Positions 36,652 through 46,321 of a DNA stretch of 64,000 nucleotides are shown here, piece by piece. Both the position numbers and the translations under genes were made by a program. The DNA comes from Stentor roeselii (Eukaryota > Ciliophora > Heterotrichea > Heterotrichida > Stentoridae), in NCBI GenBank assembly GCA_006503475.1, contig RSEH01000009.1, positions 124,001-188,000 on the forward strand, given 5' to 3'. The notes below the pieces were generated by a model that had not been told where the DNA came from, ran no database searches, and saw only the letters and a list, made by a program, of their open reading frames with translations. Numbering within the stretch: position 1 is the stretch's first letter; each line of letters begins with the position of its first letter.

Positions 36652-38220
36652 ATGGACTTTTACAAGCAGCCAAAGGAAAGCCTTCGAATCGAGTTGGCCC
36701 GGCTGAAGGTCGAGCAGGCCTTTTTGCAGTTCTTGACGCTTAGCACGTCGCAGTCGTTACTGGAAAAGCTGATTGACGACAGCCGGAACTTTAATAGCCA
36801 AGGCGTTCATCCTTCGCCGATTTTCACAGATCGGCTCAGTGCGAGTTTCAGTCAAAGCTTGAGCCTTGGAAGGAGGTCGTCGCTTACACCGCCTCTTCCT
36901 CCTGTGTCGAATGACCGGACGTCTGACCCTTTGAGGCCGACGATTATTATGGAGACTCAGCACCTTTTGAGGACTTCGATTTCTATCGCTGGGAATCAGT
37001 CTTTGCTTAGTATTCCGCAATTTTACTTTCCTAAAGGAAGACCGATTGATAATGAAGTCCAGGTCTCTAATCAGTCTGTTTTTAACTCCCTTTTTGTTAA
37101 GGATTCTATGAAAGTTAATGACTTTGAAGCGATTTGCTCGAAGTTGTGTGGAATTCCGAAGTTCTTGGCTGGGAAACTTATGAGTCTTGCTGGAGGAGAG
37201 GAAAGTATTAGTAAGGCAAGTTTTTGGAAGTTTTGGAAAAGTCAGTTTGAAGCTATTGGCATTGTTGAGAGGTTTTTTATGACTGTCAAGAAACCTAATG
37301 CTAAGTATATTGATAGAAATGACTTTAAACCGATTATGAAGGTGTTGATGGACACTCATCCAGGTCTCGACTTCCTGAAAGCAACTCCAGAGTTCCAAGA
37401 CAGATACGCCGATACCGTAATAGAAAGAATATTTTACATAGTCGACAAAAACGACGACGGAAAAATCACCTTACGAGAGTTAAAAAGAAGTAACTTAGTA
37501 GACACCTGTTTAACTCTAGATGAAGAAGAAGACATAAACAAAATCCGTGACTATTTTTCCTACGAGCATTTTTACGTCCTTTACTGCAGATTCTGGGAAA
37601 TCGACACAGACCACGACTTCATAATCGACAAAGAAGATTTTTCAAGATACGAAGGACACACCTTGTCTCGCAAGGCAAACGACCGAATATTTGAGCAGGC
37701 AGCGCGAAGGTTCTCATGTCAGTTGCCAGGCAAGATGGCTTACGAGGACTTCATCTGGTTCATGATCAGCGAAGAGGACAAGACTTCAAGCAGGTCTCTG
37801 GAGTACTGGTTCAAGTTGGTTGACCTGGACAGCAACGGGATCATCACTTCGCATGAAATGGAGTATTTTTATGAAGAACAACTTAGAAGACTTGAGTATC
37901 TTAATCAAGAAGCTGTTCCTTTTAAAGATATCTTGTGTCAAATGAGTGATATGCTGCATCCTGAAGTCGAGTTTCAGTTCACTTTAGAACATTTTCTTAT
38001 GAAGAAAAGCATTAGTGGGGTCTTTTTCAATGCACTTCTCAATTTGAATAAATTTATTGCTTATGAACAGAGAGACCCTTTCAGCATCAAAAAGGAAATT
38101 AATGAAAATCCGGACTTTTCGGAATGGGATAGATTTGCTTTGATGGAGTATGTGAGACTTGCGATGGAAGAGGAAAATGCTGATAATAATGAGGTTCTAG
38201 AAGATGAGTGGGATAATTAA
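36652..38220 (+). CDS. PP2A regulatory subunit B'' (PPP2R3A/B type)
   Basis: This is a 522-residue B'' subunit that targets protein phosphatase 2A in a calcium-dependent way. Conserved blocks include THPGLDFL, FSYEHFYVLYCRFWEIDTDH, DFIWFMISEEDK, SLEYWFKLVDLD and EMEYFYEEQLRRLE. EF-hand loops are visible at DKNDDGKITLRE, DTDHDFIIDKED and DLDSNGIITSHE. These blocks match the PR72/PR48 (PPP2R3A/B) branch, not the PPP2R3C/TON2 branch. The first 130 residues are Ser/Pro-rich and disordered. Only nine bases separate it from the Nup85 stop. CATAA abuts the ATG. Confidence 0.92.
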   Translation: MDFYKQPKESLRIELARLKVEQAFLQFLTLSTSQSLLEKLIDDSRNFNSQGVHPSPIFTDRLSASFSQSLSLGRRSSLTPPLPPVSNDRTSDPLRPTIIMETQHLLRTSISIAGNQSLLSIPQFYFPKGRPIDNEVQVSNQSVFNSLFVKDSMKVNDFEAICSKLCGIPKFLAGKLMSLAGGEESISKASFWKFWKSQFEAIGIVERFFMTVKKPNAKYIDRNDFKPIMKVLMDTHPGLDFLKATPEFQDRYADTVIERIFYIVDKNDDGKITLRELKRSNLVDTCLTLDEEEDINKIRDYFSYEHFYVLYCRFWEIDTDHDFIIDKEDFSRYEGHTLSRKANDRIFEQAARRFSCQLPGKMAYEDFIWFMISEEDKTSSRSLEYWFKLVDLDSNGIITSHEMEYFYEEQLRRLEYLNQEAVPFKDILCQMSDMLHPEVEFQFTLEHFLMKKSISGVFFNALLNLNKFIAYEQRDPFSIKKEINENPDFSEWDRFALMEYVRLAMEEENADNNEVLEDEWDN

Positions 38221-38716
38221 ATAAATTAAGTGGCTTTCTGGATAGAGATATCTGGTCTGATGTTTTCCTAAGAAAAGTTTTTGATGAGTGTAAGAATTAC
38301 TTAACTTTATAAATTTTTATTCCTAATCACTTGATTAAAATTTGTATTCAAAGATTGAATAGACTGATTACCACCATTTCTAAAGTTCCATGTTCCACAC
38401 TTAACCCAAAAATCCTGATAAAACTAAGTCATCCTTTTGCCTCAAGTCCCTCTCAAATGTATTCTAGAATCCTTTAATCTTCCTTAATCCTTCCTAAAGT
38501 CCTAAAACTTCAGCCAAGCTTCTTCTTCCAATAACTAAACCATTCATAAACACCTACCATAAAGCAACAAAGCCACCCTCGATTAAGCTAGAGTCTCCTC
38601 AAGGCTTATTCCTCCTCAGTGACGTTTAAATATAGTTAGAGTCAGATAGACTAATCCTCATCACAACCAGTGTGGTGCATGTGGTCATCATCCATTTATT
38701 GCAACTAGCTAAATTA
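38221..38716. other. Convergent intergenic region
   Basis: About 500 bp between the convergent PP2A B'' and START-like stops. It is G/T-rich to about 38310, then A/C-rich. A 14-codon minus-strand ORF at 38651-38695 encodes an acidic His-rich peptide (MDDDHMHHTGCDED), 21 nt below the START-like stop. It is probably chance, though AATAA precedes it. I find no RNA gene. Confidence 0.4.
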
Positions 38717-39319
38717 TTAGGCTGCCTCGTTCAATTCCTTTGCTGCGCCTGAGAAAGCGTGGGCCATTTCCAAGCCAACAGCGTTCTGCTGCTCTTCAGT
38801 CAGTTGAAGGGTTGTCTCGGGGTGGGTGTAAATGGTGATCGATGATCCTCCTTCATGGGGGGCAATGATTGCTAATTGGAAGTTCAGCCATGAGTGGGAT
38901 CTTGGGTATTCAGCGACACCTTCAGGGGAATTAACCACAATGTGGAATGAACCGTCGGCCTGGGGTCTGGGAACTCCGTACTTGTAAGTAACAAGTTCTC
39001 CAGATGTAGGGTAATTGTTCACTTCTCTGACGACTCTTGACTTATCTTCTTCAAAGATGTGAACTACCTCGGTAGAGACAGCAGTTTTGACATATTTCTG
39101 TCTGAGTTCAGCAGAGTGTCCAACAATAAAGGCAAGTGCGACCTGAGGAGGCTTGTTGACAACACCTTCGATTTTCGCTACTCTTTCAGCTTTGTTGCCC
39201 CAAGTGGTAATTCCGTTTTCACTGTGGAAATGTTCCCATCCGTCCTGTCTTCCAATCCAAGCCTGAGCTCTAGCGTAAGCTGCATCGTTTTGAGCCTTGA
39301 GGGTAGCGTGGTCTGCCAT
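38717..39319 (-). CDS. START/Bet v1-like lipid-binding domain protein
   Basis: This 200-residue protein consists almost entirely of a START-like fold: N-terminal helix, EHFHSENGITTWGNKAERVAKIEGVV, VVHIFEEDKSRVVREVNNYPT, then SWLNFQLAIIAPHEGGSSITIYTHPET and a C-terminal helix that closes the lipid cavity (AVGLEMAHAFSGAAKELNEAA). Such proteins bind or carry lipids in the cytosol. There is no signal peptide or extra domain. Codon use is strongly biased to C-ending, GC-richer codons, like the cathepsin and pyrophosphatase genes, suggesting high expression. GTTTATAAT lies directly before the ATG. Confidence 0.75.
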   Translation of the reverse strand: MADHATLKAQNDAAYARAQAWIGRQDGWEHFHSENGITTWGNKAERVAKIEGVVNKPPQVALAFIVGHSAELRQKYVKTAVSTEVVHIFEEDKSRVVREVNNYPTSGELVTYKYGVPRPQADGSFHIVVNSPEGVAEYPRSHSWLNFQLAIIAPHEGGSSITIYTHPETTLQLTEEQQNAVGLEMAHAFSGAAKELNEAA

Positions 39320-39408
39320 ATTATAAACAAAAATTCACCACCACAAAAATGTCCAACAATTCAATATGTCACAAAAACCCCTAAAATTTAAACCTTTCCA
39401 TAATTAAC

Positions 39409-40368
39409 TCAACCACTTCCTAATTTTTTCTTAAGAGCCCTTTCTAATAACAGACTAAGTTGTTTTTTATGTTCGAGTTTTTGTAAGAAAGAAGTGATAA
39501 AAGGAATGAAATTGTGTTTTCTTCGACTGATCTCGTCTCTCCAGATCTCGTGTTTCTGGTCTTCTGCTTTTAATAAAGACTCGCTCAACATTTTTGCCTC
39601 TTCTAGACTCGCGAGTTCAGATTCAAGCATTTCTTGGTCATCTGGAAGGGATTCGAAGAACTCTGAGTCGAAGTCAGTGGTTTTTAGTCCTAGTTTCTTT
39701 TGAACTGAAAGGATTTTCCTGGAAATTGATTTTATTGATTTTTCGGCTTCTGCTTTTTTGTTGTTGATTACAGTGAAAATGCTGAAGTCTACTTCGAATT
39801 TGTGGAATTTTGAAATTCTTTCGGTTAAAATATGCTTTGTTCGGTCGATCCAGTCATCTTCAGCAACTTCACTTAAGAGAAAGGGACCTGAGGCGAGACC
39901 ATCTATTTCCACGACTTTTCCGGATTTTGGGATAAATGTGGTGAAGAAGAGCTGCTTTTGACTGGGAAGTTTAGAGGAGAAAGTCGACTGCAAGGCTCGG
40001 AAAGTTGCTGAGCTATGAATGGCCACACTTCGAAGTTTAGCATTCAAAGGCAAAATGCTTTCCTTAAACTTTTCCAGTTCTGCAGATAGTTGAACATCAG
40101 TATTAAACAGTACCGTCATCAATCCAAGAGTCAAAGACAATTTCGGGTCAAGCAAAGTTAAATTGCAGAGATCAGGAGCAGTATAAAGACTCTCAGAAAT
40201 AATCGAAGGGTTCCAAGAGTACAAAAGAATGATGCCATGCACTTGTTTCGAGTCTTCCAGACTATCCAAGTTATAAATTTCTTCCACCTCGACCCCTGAA
40301 CTTCCCAGATTCTGAATAAAAGAGGTCAAGTCCCGAGGGTCTCTACTGAGTTCAAGCCATTCTTCCAT
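39409..40368 (-). CDS. UCH37/UCHL5-like protein lacking the catalytic residues
   Basis: This is 319 residues, aligned end to end with UCHL5: N-terminus EEWLELSRDPRDLTSFIQNL, VEEIYNLDSLED, VHGIILLYSW, the UCH core, VVEIDGLASGP, DDWIDRTKHILTERI, and the C-terminal ULD tail RRKHNFIPFITSFLQKLEHK, which in UCHL5 binds Rpn13 or NFRKB. The catalytic Cys (CATQAIVSVLLN in UCHL5) is Ser78 in LSLTLGLMTVLFN, the oxyanion Gln is Leu, and the catalytic His is Phe141 in LFFTTFIP; only Asp156 remains. A hydrolase activity is therefore not expected. A structural role at the proteasome or INO80 is inferred. The stop is TGA. Confidence 0.85.
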   Translation of the reverse strand: MEEWLELSRDPRDLTSFIQNLGSSGVEVEEIYNLDSLEDSKQVHGIILLYSWNPSIISESLYTAPDLCNLTLLDPKLSLTLGLMTVLFNTDVQLSAELEKFKESILPLNAKLRSVAIHSSATFRALQSTFSSKLPSQKQLFFTTFIPKSGKVVEIDGLASGPFLLSEVAEDDWIDRTKHILTERISKFHKFEVDFSIFTVINNKKAEAEKSIKSISRKILSVQKKLGLKTTDFDSEFFESLPDDQEMLESELASLEEAKMLSESLLKAEDQKHEIWRDEISRRKHNFIPFITSFLQKLEHKKQLSLLLERALKKKLGSG

Positions 40369-40407
40369 TTTGATTAAATTTCTCTCTTGACAATCAAAAC
40401 TTTATAA

Positions 40408-41469
40408 ATGATGGTCGAGTCAGAAATCCTGAAACTCAATAAAGAAGCGATGGAACGACTTAGAAATGATGAAAAGTCTGCAGCTCTTTCTTTGCTTAAT
40501 AGCGCTCAAGAACTTCTACATTCAGTTAGCACTGATAGTCAGGTCTGGGGAATCACTTTTAACAACCTCGGCTGTTATTTTAAAAAAACTGAAGACTACT
40601 CGACTTCTTTAGTGTATTTTCAGAAAGCTTTGGAAATACTTGAAAAAAAACCTTTTGATGTGCTTTCGATTTCTGGAACTTTGCTTAATCTTTCATCGGT
40701 TTACTCTGAAATGAAAAATCATGAAAAAGCTTTGAAATCTGCGATTAAAGCACATAAAATATTGTCGAATACTTCGGAAAAATCGGAAAATATCTGGACT
40801 TCGCTTGTTATTTCTTATCATTCGATTGCTGTTGAATATGAAAATCTTGGACGTAGAGGGGAATCTGTTGATTCTTTCAAAAGTGGATGGGAACTTGCGA
40901 AGGAAAGACTTGGGAAAAATCACAAGTTGACTATTTGTATGAAAAAAAGCGCGATTTTTTCTTGTCAGTCTAAAGACTCTGCAAATAGTGAGAAACCTTC
41001 AAAACCGCGTGTTCTGCAGTTTAGATCAAATAGTTCGAATGCGAATTCAAGGGTCAAGTTCCCAAAAGTAAATAGAAGACTTATCACTCCTACTAAAGAA
41101 AACTATAAAAATCTTAAAGTTGTTGAGCGTCCAGCTCTAAAAACTGTGAATGTCCATGATAAGCAAGTCTATGCTTTAAATTCATTGGTAAAAGAAATTG
41201 AAAAAACTTTAGAGTTTAGACCCAAAAAGTATGTTTTTCGAAAAAAAGCTGATACCGGAGAAATAGCTGAGTTGGAACATCTGATGCAAGATGGTAAGTA
41301 TTTACCTGGAATAAAGAAATTAAACTCTGGGTTTAATCTCACTGGTGATTCACCTGCAAGTAGAAATTTACATATAATTCCTGAGATGGTAAATGAAGGA
41401 GAACCTGATATCAAATATTATACCAAGTATAAAAATTTGAAGAAAAATTTAGATGAAACCAAAGTTTAG
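40408..41469 (+). CDS. TPR-repeat protein
   Basis: This is 353 residues with four or so TPR motifs in the first half: LNKEAMERLRNDEKSAALSL, WGITFNNLGCYFKKTEDYST, SISGTLLNLSSVYSEMKNHE and VISYHSIAVEYENLGRRGES. The second half is basic and disordered with Ser/Asn-rich and Lys-rich stretches (RVKFPKVNRRLITPTKENYK). It resembles the TPR proteins at 484 and 50512 in plan: TPR block, then a disordered tail. It is a binding scaffold with unknown partner. It diverges from the UCH37-like gene with 39 bp between starts; CTTTATAA abuts the ATG. Confidence 0.8.
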   Translation: MMVESEILKLNKEAMERLRNDEKSAALSLLNSAQELLHSVSTDSQVWGITFNNLGCYFKKTEDYSTSLVYFQKALEILEKKPFDVLSISGTLLNLSSVYSEMKNHEKALKSAIKAHKILSNTSEKSENIWTSLVISYHSIAVEYENLGRRGESVDSFKSGWELAKERLGKNHKLTICMKKSAIFSCQSKDSANSEKPSKPRVLQFRSNSSNANSRVKFPKVNRRLITPTKENYKNLKVVERPALKTVNVHDKQVYALNSLVKEIEKTLEFRPKKYVFRKKADTGEIAELEHLMQDGKYLPGIKKLNSGFNLTGDSPASRNLHIIPEMVNEGEPDIKYYTKYKNLKKNLDETKV

Positions 41470-41941
41470 GAATTCAGAAATGAGTGTTATTTAATAAAGT
41501 TTAGAAATAGTAACTTTTCAAACTTTTTGATTATGTCTTAAGTTAATATATATAAAATTTTACTCCCTAAAACAGGCAAAAAAAAACTTGGTACTTTTCA
41601 TATATTTAAAACACCTTCAATATTGAGGAAAAGTAACATAAATATATATTTATTAATATTTTTAAGATGGTAAATATTTATTGGTATTTATAAAAATTTT
41701 TATAATCAGCATATGTTCTAATTTTATCCTTAGAGCTTAAATCTTCATGAATAGCAACTTATATGAGCTTACCTAAGCTTTTTTAACTCAAACTTGGTAA
41801 ACTAACATTTATCAATCAAATATATGTAATTTAATTAAATATTGATCATTAATCATCCTTCAAAAACTAAAAAAACCATTCAAATAGTGTAATAATTCTT
41901 TATCTATTATCACACTATACCTAATAAAAACTCCTCCGAAT
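41470..41941. other. Very AT-rich convergent spacer
   Basis: About 470 bp of very AT-rich sequence between two converging genes, with several A/T runs such as taaatatatatttatt. I see no frame, repeat or RNA gene. Confidence 0.45.
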
Positions 41942-43441
41942 TCAGTTTCTTCTCTTGCGAGTGAAATACAAGATCAACCCAGCAATTCCAAGTAAAATCA
42001 GTAAAACAATCAACAAAACTCCTCCAAGTATAGCAGCTCGTCTCTTATCATTTCCATGTCCATGCCCATCATGATGATCATTTTCTTCCCCTTCATTCTC
42101 AACATCAATCCTCTCAAAATAAATCCCTCCATTAATCGGTCTCAAAACAGCATGAAACTCAAACTCGACTTTTCCCTTATCCTGTTCCTTCGAAAAGACA
42201 AACTCCAGAAGATTCTCAGAAAGTCCAGCAAGAGTAAAGCTCGTATTTCTAAATCCAGTACTTCCCACAACAGTTGAAGTGGTTAGGGTGGTATTTATAA
42301 CATTATCTTTATAACTAAAACTTTCTTTTCTAGTCAAATTGACGAATTCATAATCATGACTCCCTTCAAAGTCAAAGAAAACCTCGAAGTTGACATCGCA
42401 ATCGAGGTACATCGAAGAGTTGACCTTAAAAAAGAAGTGAATAGTTTCATTCGGGTCAGAAGTGCTGTTCGAAGAGTCCTCTGAAGACTCGCTCACGTTA
42501 AAGTAAAGATATTCAAGGTTTACACCTGAGATCAGAGAAATTATTGATGAATGGAAAAAGTGTCCAAGATATTGCGAGACGTGAGTTTCATTCGAAGAAC
42601 TGTCCATTGGAGGGTCGACATTCACGAGGTAGGCTAATTTTTTCAATGAATTCGCGTATTCTAATAGTGTACCAGGCTTCTCATTTTCAATCAAGCTGAA
42701 CTGCCCGTATTGAGTATTGTTTTCAACGAAGTTTTGTGATTGGTAATATTTTTCTGCTTTTGCTTCGGGTTTTGAAGAACTTGAGGCCGTTGGAGGGTAT
42801 AAAATACTGCTGCCTTCGTGGTCGAAGAGGAAGGTTAGATCTGGAGGGTCGGAAAAATATTGCTCTGATATAAAACTAGTAATTTCAGATGCTTGAGATG
42901 ATTCTCCTGAGTAGCCTATTTCATCGCAACGCTCACCGACCATTTCAAAGCTCGCATCGAAATTCAGGTCTGGGTCGATTCCTGCGAATATAGATGAGCA
43001 GTTCCAATATTGTCCTTCAAGACCTGTAAATATTGGCAAGGGTTCTTCTCCATTTTTAATAAGCTCTTCGAATAGTAGGTAAGCTACTGGGTTTGCTACT
43101 GGAATAAAAACTAACTGAGTAGTGTTCAAGATGTCTTGAGTATCTTTAGAAGAACTCTCTAAGAAATTGTTAATCAATGTCAATGAAAGACTTGTCGATA
43201 AAGGAAAGCCTCCATGGATTGAAGACACGAACAAGATTTTAGCTTTTTTATAAGAAGATGAAGAATTTATTGAAAAGGTCTGGATTGAAGTTGAGTTTTT
43301 GTAAATAACCTTGTCTTTATAAAGAGTTGACATCTCCGAAAGGTAGTCAGTGACATTCTTGTAAGAATAGACAGTGCCCGGATCTGGAACCATTGCTTTG
43401 GTAAGACTCAGTTGGAATAACAGTAAGAGACTTCCGACCAT
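41942..43441 (-). CDS. Membrane-anchored M14 carboxypeptidase-like protein, probably inactive
   Basis: This 499-residue protein has a signal peptide (MVGSLLLLFQLSLTKA), an M14-like ectodomain with several Asn-X-Ser/Thr sites, an acidic His-rich stalk, and a C-terminal transmembrane helix (AAILGGVLLIVLLILLGIAG) with a basic cytosolic tail. Ectodomain blocks follow zinc carboxypeptidases: SSIHGGFPLS for GIHAREW, FIPVANPVAY, GIDPDLNF for GVDANRNW, and FLFDHEGSSILYPPT for the third zinc ligand. His76 and His208 are kept, but the ligand Glu is Phe79, the Asn-Arg substrate pair is Asp158-Leu159, and no FELRD segment with the catalytic Glu is found. It is probably a surface or lysosomal binding protein. 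Confidence 0.75.
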   Translation of the reverse strand: MVGSLLLLFQLSLTKAMVPDPGTVYSYKNVTDYLSEMSTLYKDKVIYKNSTSIQTFSINSSSSYKKAKILFVSSIHGGFPLSTSLSLTLINNFLESSSKDTQDILNTTQLVFIPVANPVAYLLFEELIKNGEEPLPIFTGLEGQYWNCSSIFAGIDPDLNFDASFEMVGERCDEIGYSGESSQASEITSFISEQYFSDPPDLTFLFDHEGSSILYPPTASSSSKPEAKAEKYYQSQNFVENNTQYGQFSLIENEKPGTLLEYANSLKKLAYLVNVDPPMDSSSNETHVSQYLGHFFHSSIISLISGVNLEYLYFNVSESSEDSSNSTSDPNETIHFFFKVNSSMYLDCDVNFEVFFDFEGSHDYEFVNLTRKESFSYKDNVINTTLTTSTVVGSTGFRNTSFTLAGLSENLLEFVFSKEQDKGKVEFEFHAVLRPINGGIYFERIDVENEGEENDHHDGHGHGNDKRRAAILGGVLLIVLLILLGIAGLILYFTRKRRN

Positions 43442-43537
43442 TTTATTACTGGATTAGAAAGCACTACCAAAACACAAACCAGGAAGTTTGATATCAAGCT
43501 AATCTAAATAATTAAATTTCTTTAAAATGAAAGCGAA

Positions 43538-46321
43538 TCATCCCTTTTTTATCTTAGGACCTAATAAACTTTTATGTCTTTTAGATTGCCTCATTTCTTC
43601 CACATCACTTTTACCTCCAGTATTTTTTTCCTTAAGCATTTTGATCTGAGCGTTTTTATAAACCAAGAGACTCCTCAGTCTGAATTTTTCTTCATTTATA
43701 AGTCTTATCTCTTCCGAGGGCTTCAAACTATTCCTTCTGGGTATTTTTTTGATTTCATTTTCAATTTCCTGAATTTCTGACATGATTTTTCCTTCCTGAT
43801 CATGATAAATTTCTAGTTCCTCTTCCTTATCTTTAATCTTATTTTCCAGTTCTTTTCTATTTTCTTCAATTCTCTGACTGATTTCAACAAGTTTATCAAA
43901 TTTTTCCTGAATTTCTTTTTTTTCCTGATTTAAAACTTTTATTAAATTTTCCTGACTTTCACAAATTTCCCGACATTCTTTGAAATTTTTGTTGATTTTC
44001 TGTATTTCAGAAACATTTTCAATAATCTGACCTCTAAGTTTCAATTCAATTTCATGAAGTTCCTGAATTTCAAAATTTTTTCTCGTGATTTCCTGAGTTT
44101 GTTTGAAGTTTTCTTCTTTCAACTTCTTGCTTTCAAGTTTTATTTGTTTCATTTCCAAGACGCAGTCTTGGAGTTGTGACTTGAAAGCATTTTCCTTTTC
44201 TTGTTGAAAAGCAAGTCCGAGTTCTTGAGATGCTGAAGCGGATTTCAAGCGATTTGCCTCATTTTTCAATTTATCTATTTCGATATCATTTTCAAGGATT
44301 GTTTTTTGAAGGTCTTTGACTTCTTTTTTGAGTTTTTCTATTCTTTCATCGCGGAGGTCAAGCATTTGTTTCATGTTCAAAGACTCTTCAATCATCGAGT
44401 CTTTTGACTCGAGAAGGTTTTTTATCTGTTCTTTTTGAATTTTCGCTGATTGGCTGATGTTGATTGAAGACTTTTCAGCTGATTCGACGTAGTCGAGCGC
44501 TGTGAGAAGCTCTGATTTTAGACGCAGGTTTTCCTTTTCGAGGAGTTTTAACTTGTTTTCACTTTCGGAAAGTTTACTTGCGAGGTCTTCTTTGTCGTTT
44601 TCTAAGGAGTTCGTCTGTTGCTTGGATAGTGAAAGCATCGAGTTTTCCTTTTGTAGAAGGTCTAATGTGATTTTCAGCTTTTTTATTTCTTTTGATTGAG
44701 ACTTTATTAGATTTTCTGATGGTGTTGAGGTTTCTTGAGTTAGGTTTGTTATTTCTTGGATTCTTGTCATTAGTTTTGAACTTCGGCCTTGAAGGTCTTC
44801 GATTACTGATGATTTTAATGAAAGACACTGTTTGTATTTTAGTTCGGTTAATTCAGAGTTTTTGAGTCGCAGCTGTTCTTCTAATTCACTGATTTTTTCA
44901 TTGAGCGTTGTCAAAGATTTTGTTTCATAGTTAGCATTTTCTTCATAATTCTTGAGTTTCAAAGTAAGCAGTTCTTCATTTATTTCTTTATTTTTCAATT
45001 TTTCTCTTAAAACTTCAACATCTTTTTGATATCTAGAAACCTGCTCCTTTGCCTTAACCAGTTCCACCTCCATGTTCCGAGCATAAAAGCTAAATTTTTC
45101 AGTTTGAAGGTTATAATCTCTAGAACTTCTCAAAGCAAGATCCTTTTCTTTAACAACCTTCACAAGTTCATTTTCAAGATCACTAATTTTTTGTTGAAAT
45201 TCCAGTCTTTCCCGTGTAAAAGCAAGTTCTTTCCTATCACGAACCTTTTGCGAGTCAAGATTCGAGTTAGCAAGTTCAAAAGCCTTGTTTTTTTCAAGTT
45301 CAATTTTAGTTTGAAGAAAAACTTCCCGTTCATGTGCCTCATTTAAATTCCTCTTCAAGTCTTTTTCCCTTTTTTTTAAGTCCTGCATTTCAGTGAGTTC
45401 ACTTAAGATCTTATCAGTGATTGTGATGACTCTATCCAAGTCATCATTAACTCTAGCTTTCAAGTCAAAAATCGACTTATTTTCAGTCGTAGAACTTTTG
45501 GCCAAAGGAGAAAAAGTGCTGTCCTTTGATGCTAGTTTTACTTTAAGACCATGAACTCGATTCATGGTTTCATGAATAAAATGCATCGCTTTTGCATTTT
45601 CTGCATCTTTTACTCTTATCTCTTCAAGCAGCTGCTCTTTTTCAAGTATCCTTGAATCTTTTTTCCTGAAGACCAAACTGAAGTCCTTCGAGATTTTTTC
45701 AGCAACTTTTAAGTTATTCGGAGCTGACTTCTGAATTTTTAAACTTTTTGACCCTTTGAAACTTTTTTGGATTAGTCTTGATTCGCCGACTGGCGACTCA
45801 GGGTGAAAATGATGCTCACCTGATTGATTCACGTAAAAATTATCAGAAGTCTTTGAAATCTCTGAACTTTCATGCAAATCTGAAAGACTTTTATTGAATG
45901 TTTTACTAAATTTTGAATTGATTCCTAAATTTCCTTGAAAGTCCAGAAGTTTTCCTGTTGAGGTTAAAGTTTTACTTTTTGGGTCTTTATTACTTTCTTC
46001 TGGTTTTGCACTTCCGGCAAAAATTTCGTTCATAAATCTTTGGCTGTCGAATCTTGAGAAAGTTGAAGGCTTTGATTGATTTTTTGAAGTTGATTTCGGG
46101 TCTGCTTGGCGAAGTTTAGGGTCAACTGATCTGCTTAACTTTGAGGAACTTGGGGAAAGACTTTGAGCTAGTTTTGGGGTTTTGGAGTTCTTTACTGATT
46201 TGGGGTTTATTATCTGGGACCAGGGGGTTAAGGAAGAATTTCCTTCTCGTGAATTGTCTAATTCTAATGGTTGGGATTTCGTCACTAGTCTTGACCTTTT
46301 TGGAGTTAAATTGAAGGACAT
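43538..46321 (-). CDS. Long coiled-coil protein, 927 aa
   Basis: Residues about 1-220 are Ser/Lys-rich and disordered with short motifs. From about 220 to 900 the protein is an almost continuous coiled coil (for example LEKENLRLKSELLTAL, IEKLKKEVKDLQKTILEND, ELENKIKDKEEELEIY), ending in a basic tail (RQSKRHKSLLGPKIKKG). There are no globular domains. It could be a basal-body, cortical or ciliary scaffold, but composition alone cannot separate these. The stop is TGA. The start is preceded by A/T-poorer sequence without TATAA. Confidence 0.8.
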   Translation of the reverse strand: MSFNLTPKRSRLVTKSQPLELDNSREGNSSLTPWSQIINPKSVKNSKTPKLAQSLSPSSSKLSRSVDPKLRQADPKSTSKNQSKPSTFSRFDSQRFMNEIFAGSAKPEESNKDPKSKTLTSTGKLLDFQGNLGINSKFSKTFNKSLSDLHESSEISKTSDNFYVNQSGEHHFHPESPVGESRLIQKSFKGSKSLKIQKSAPNNLKVAEKISKDFSLVFRKKDSRILEKEQLLEEIRVKDAENAKAMHFIHETMNRVHGLKVKLASKDSTFSPLAKSSTTENKSIFDLKARVNDDLDRVITITDKILSELTEMQDLKKREKDLKRNLNEAHEREVFLQTKIELEKNKAFELANSNLDSQKVRDRKELAFTRERLEFQQKISDLENELVKVVKEKDLALRSSRDYNLQTEKFSFYARNMEVELVKAKEQVSRYQKDVEVLREKLKNKEINEELLTLKLKNYEENANYETKSLTTLNEKISELEEQLRLKNSELTELKYKQCLSLKSSVIEDLQGRSSKLMTRIQEITNLTQETSTPSENLIKSQSKEIKKLKITLDLLQKENSMLSLSKQQTNSLENDKEDLASKLSESENKLKLLEKENLRLKSELLTALDYVESAEKSSINISQSAKIQKEQIKNLLESKDSMIEESLNMKQMLDLRDERIEKLKKEVKDLQKTILENDIEIDKLKNEANRLKSASASQELGLAFQQEKENAFKSQLQDCVLEMKQIKLESKKLKEENFKQTQEITRKNFEIQELHEIELKLRGQIIENVSEIQKINKNFKECREICESQENLIKVLNQEKKEIQEKFDKLVEISQRIEENRKELENKIKDKEEELEIYHDQEGKIMSEIQEIENEIKKIPRRNSLKPSEEIRLINEEKFRLRSLLVYKNAQIKMLKEKNTGGKSDVEEMRQSKRHKSLLGPKIKKG

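Noticed and set aside
36652-38220. PP2A B'' subunit plus the DUF4378 protein as a plant-like TON2/TRM complex
   Set aside because: The B'' sequence follows PPP2R3A/B blocks, not the PPP2R3C/TON2 branch that belongs to that complex, and the genes are over 20 kb apart.
38651-38695. 14-codon acidic His-rich micro-ORF (MDDDHMHHTGCDED)
   Set aside because: Too short to support as a gene. It lies in the 3' spacer of the START-like gene and ends without an intron extending it.
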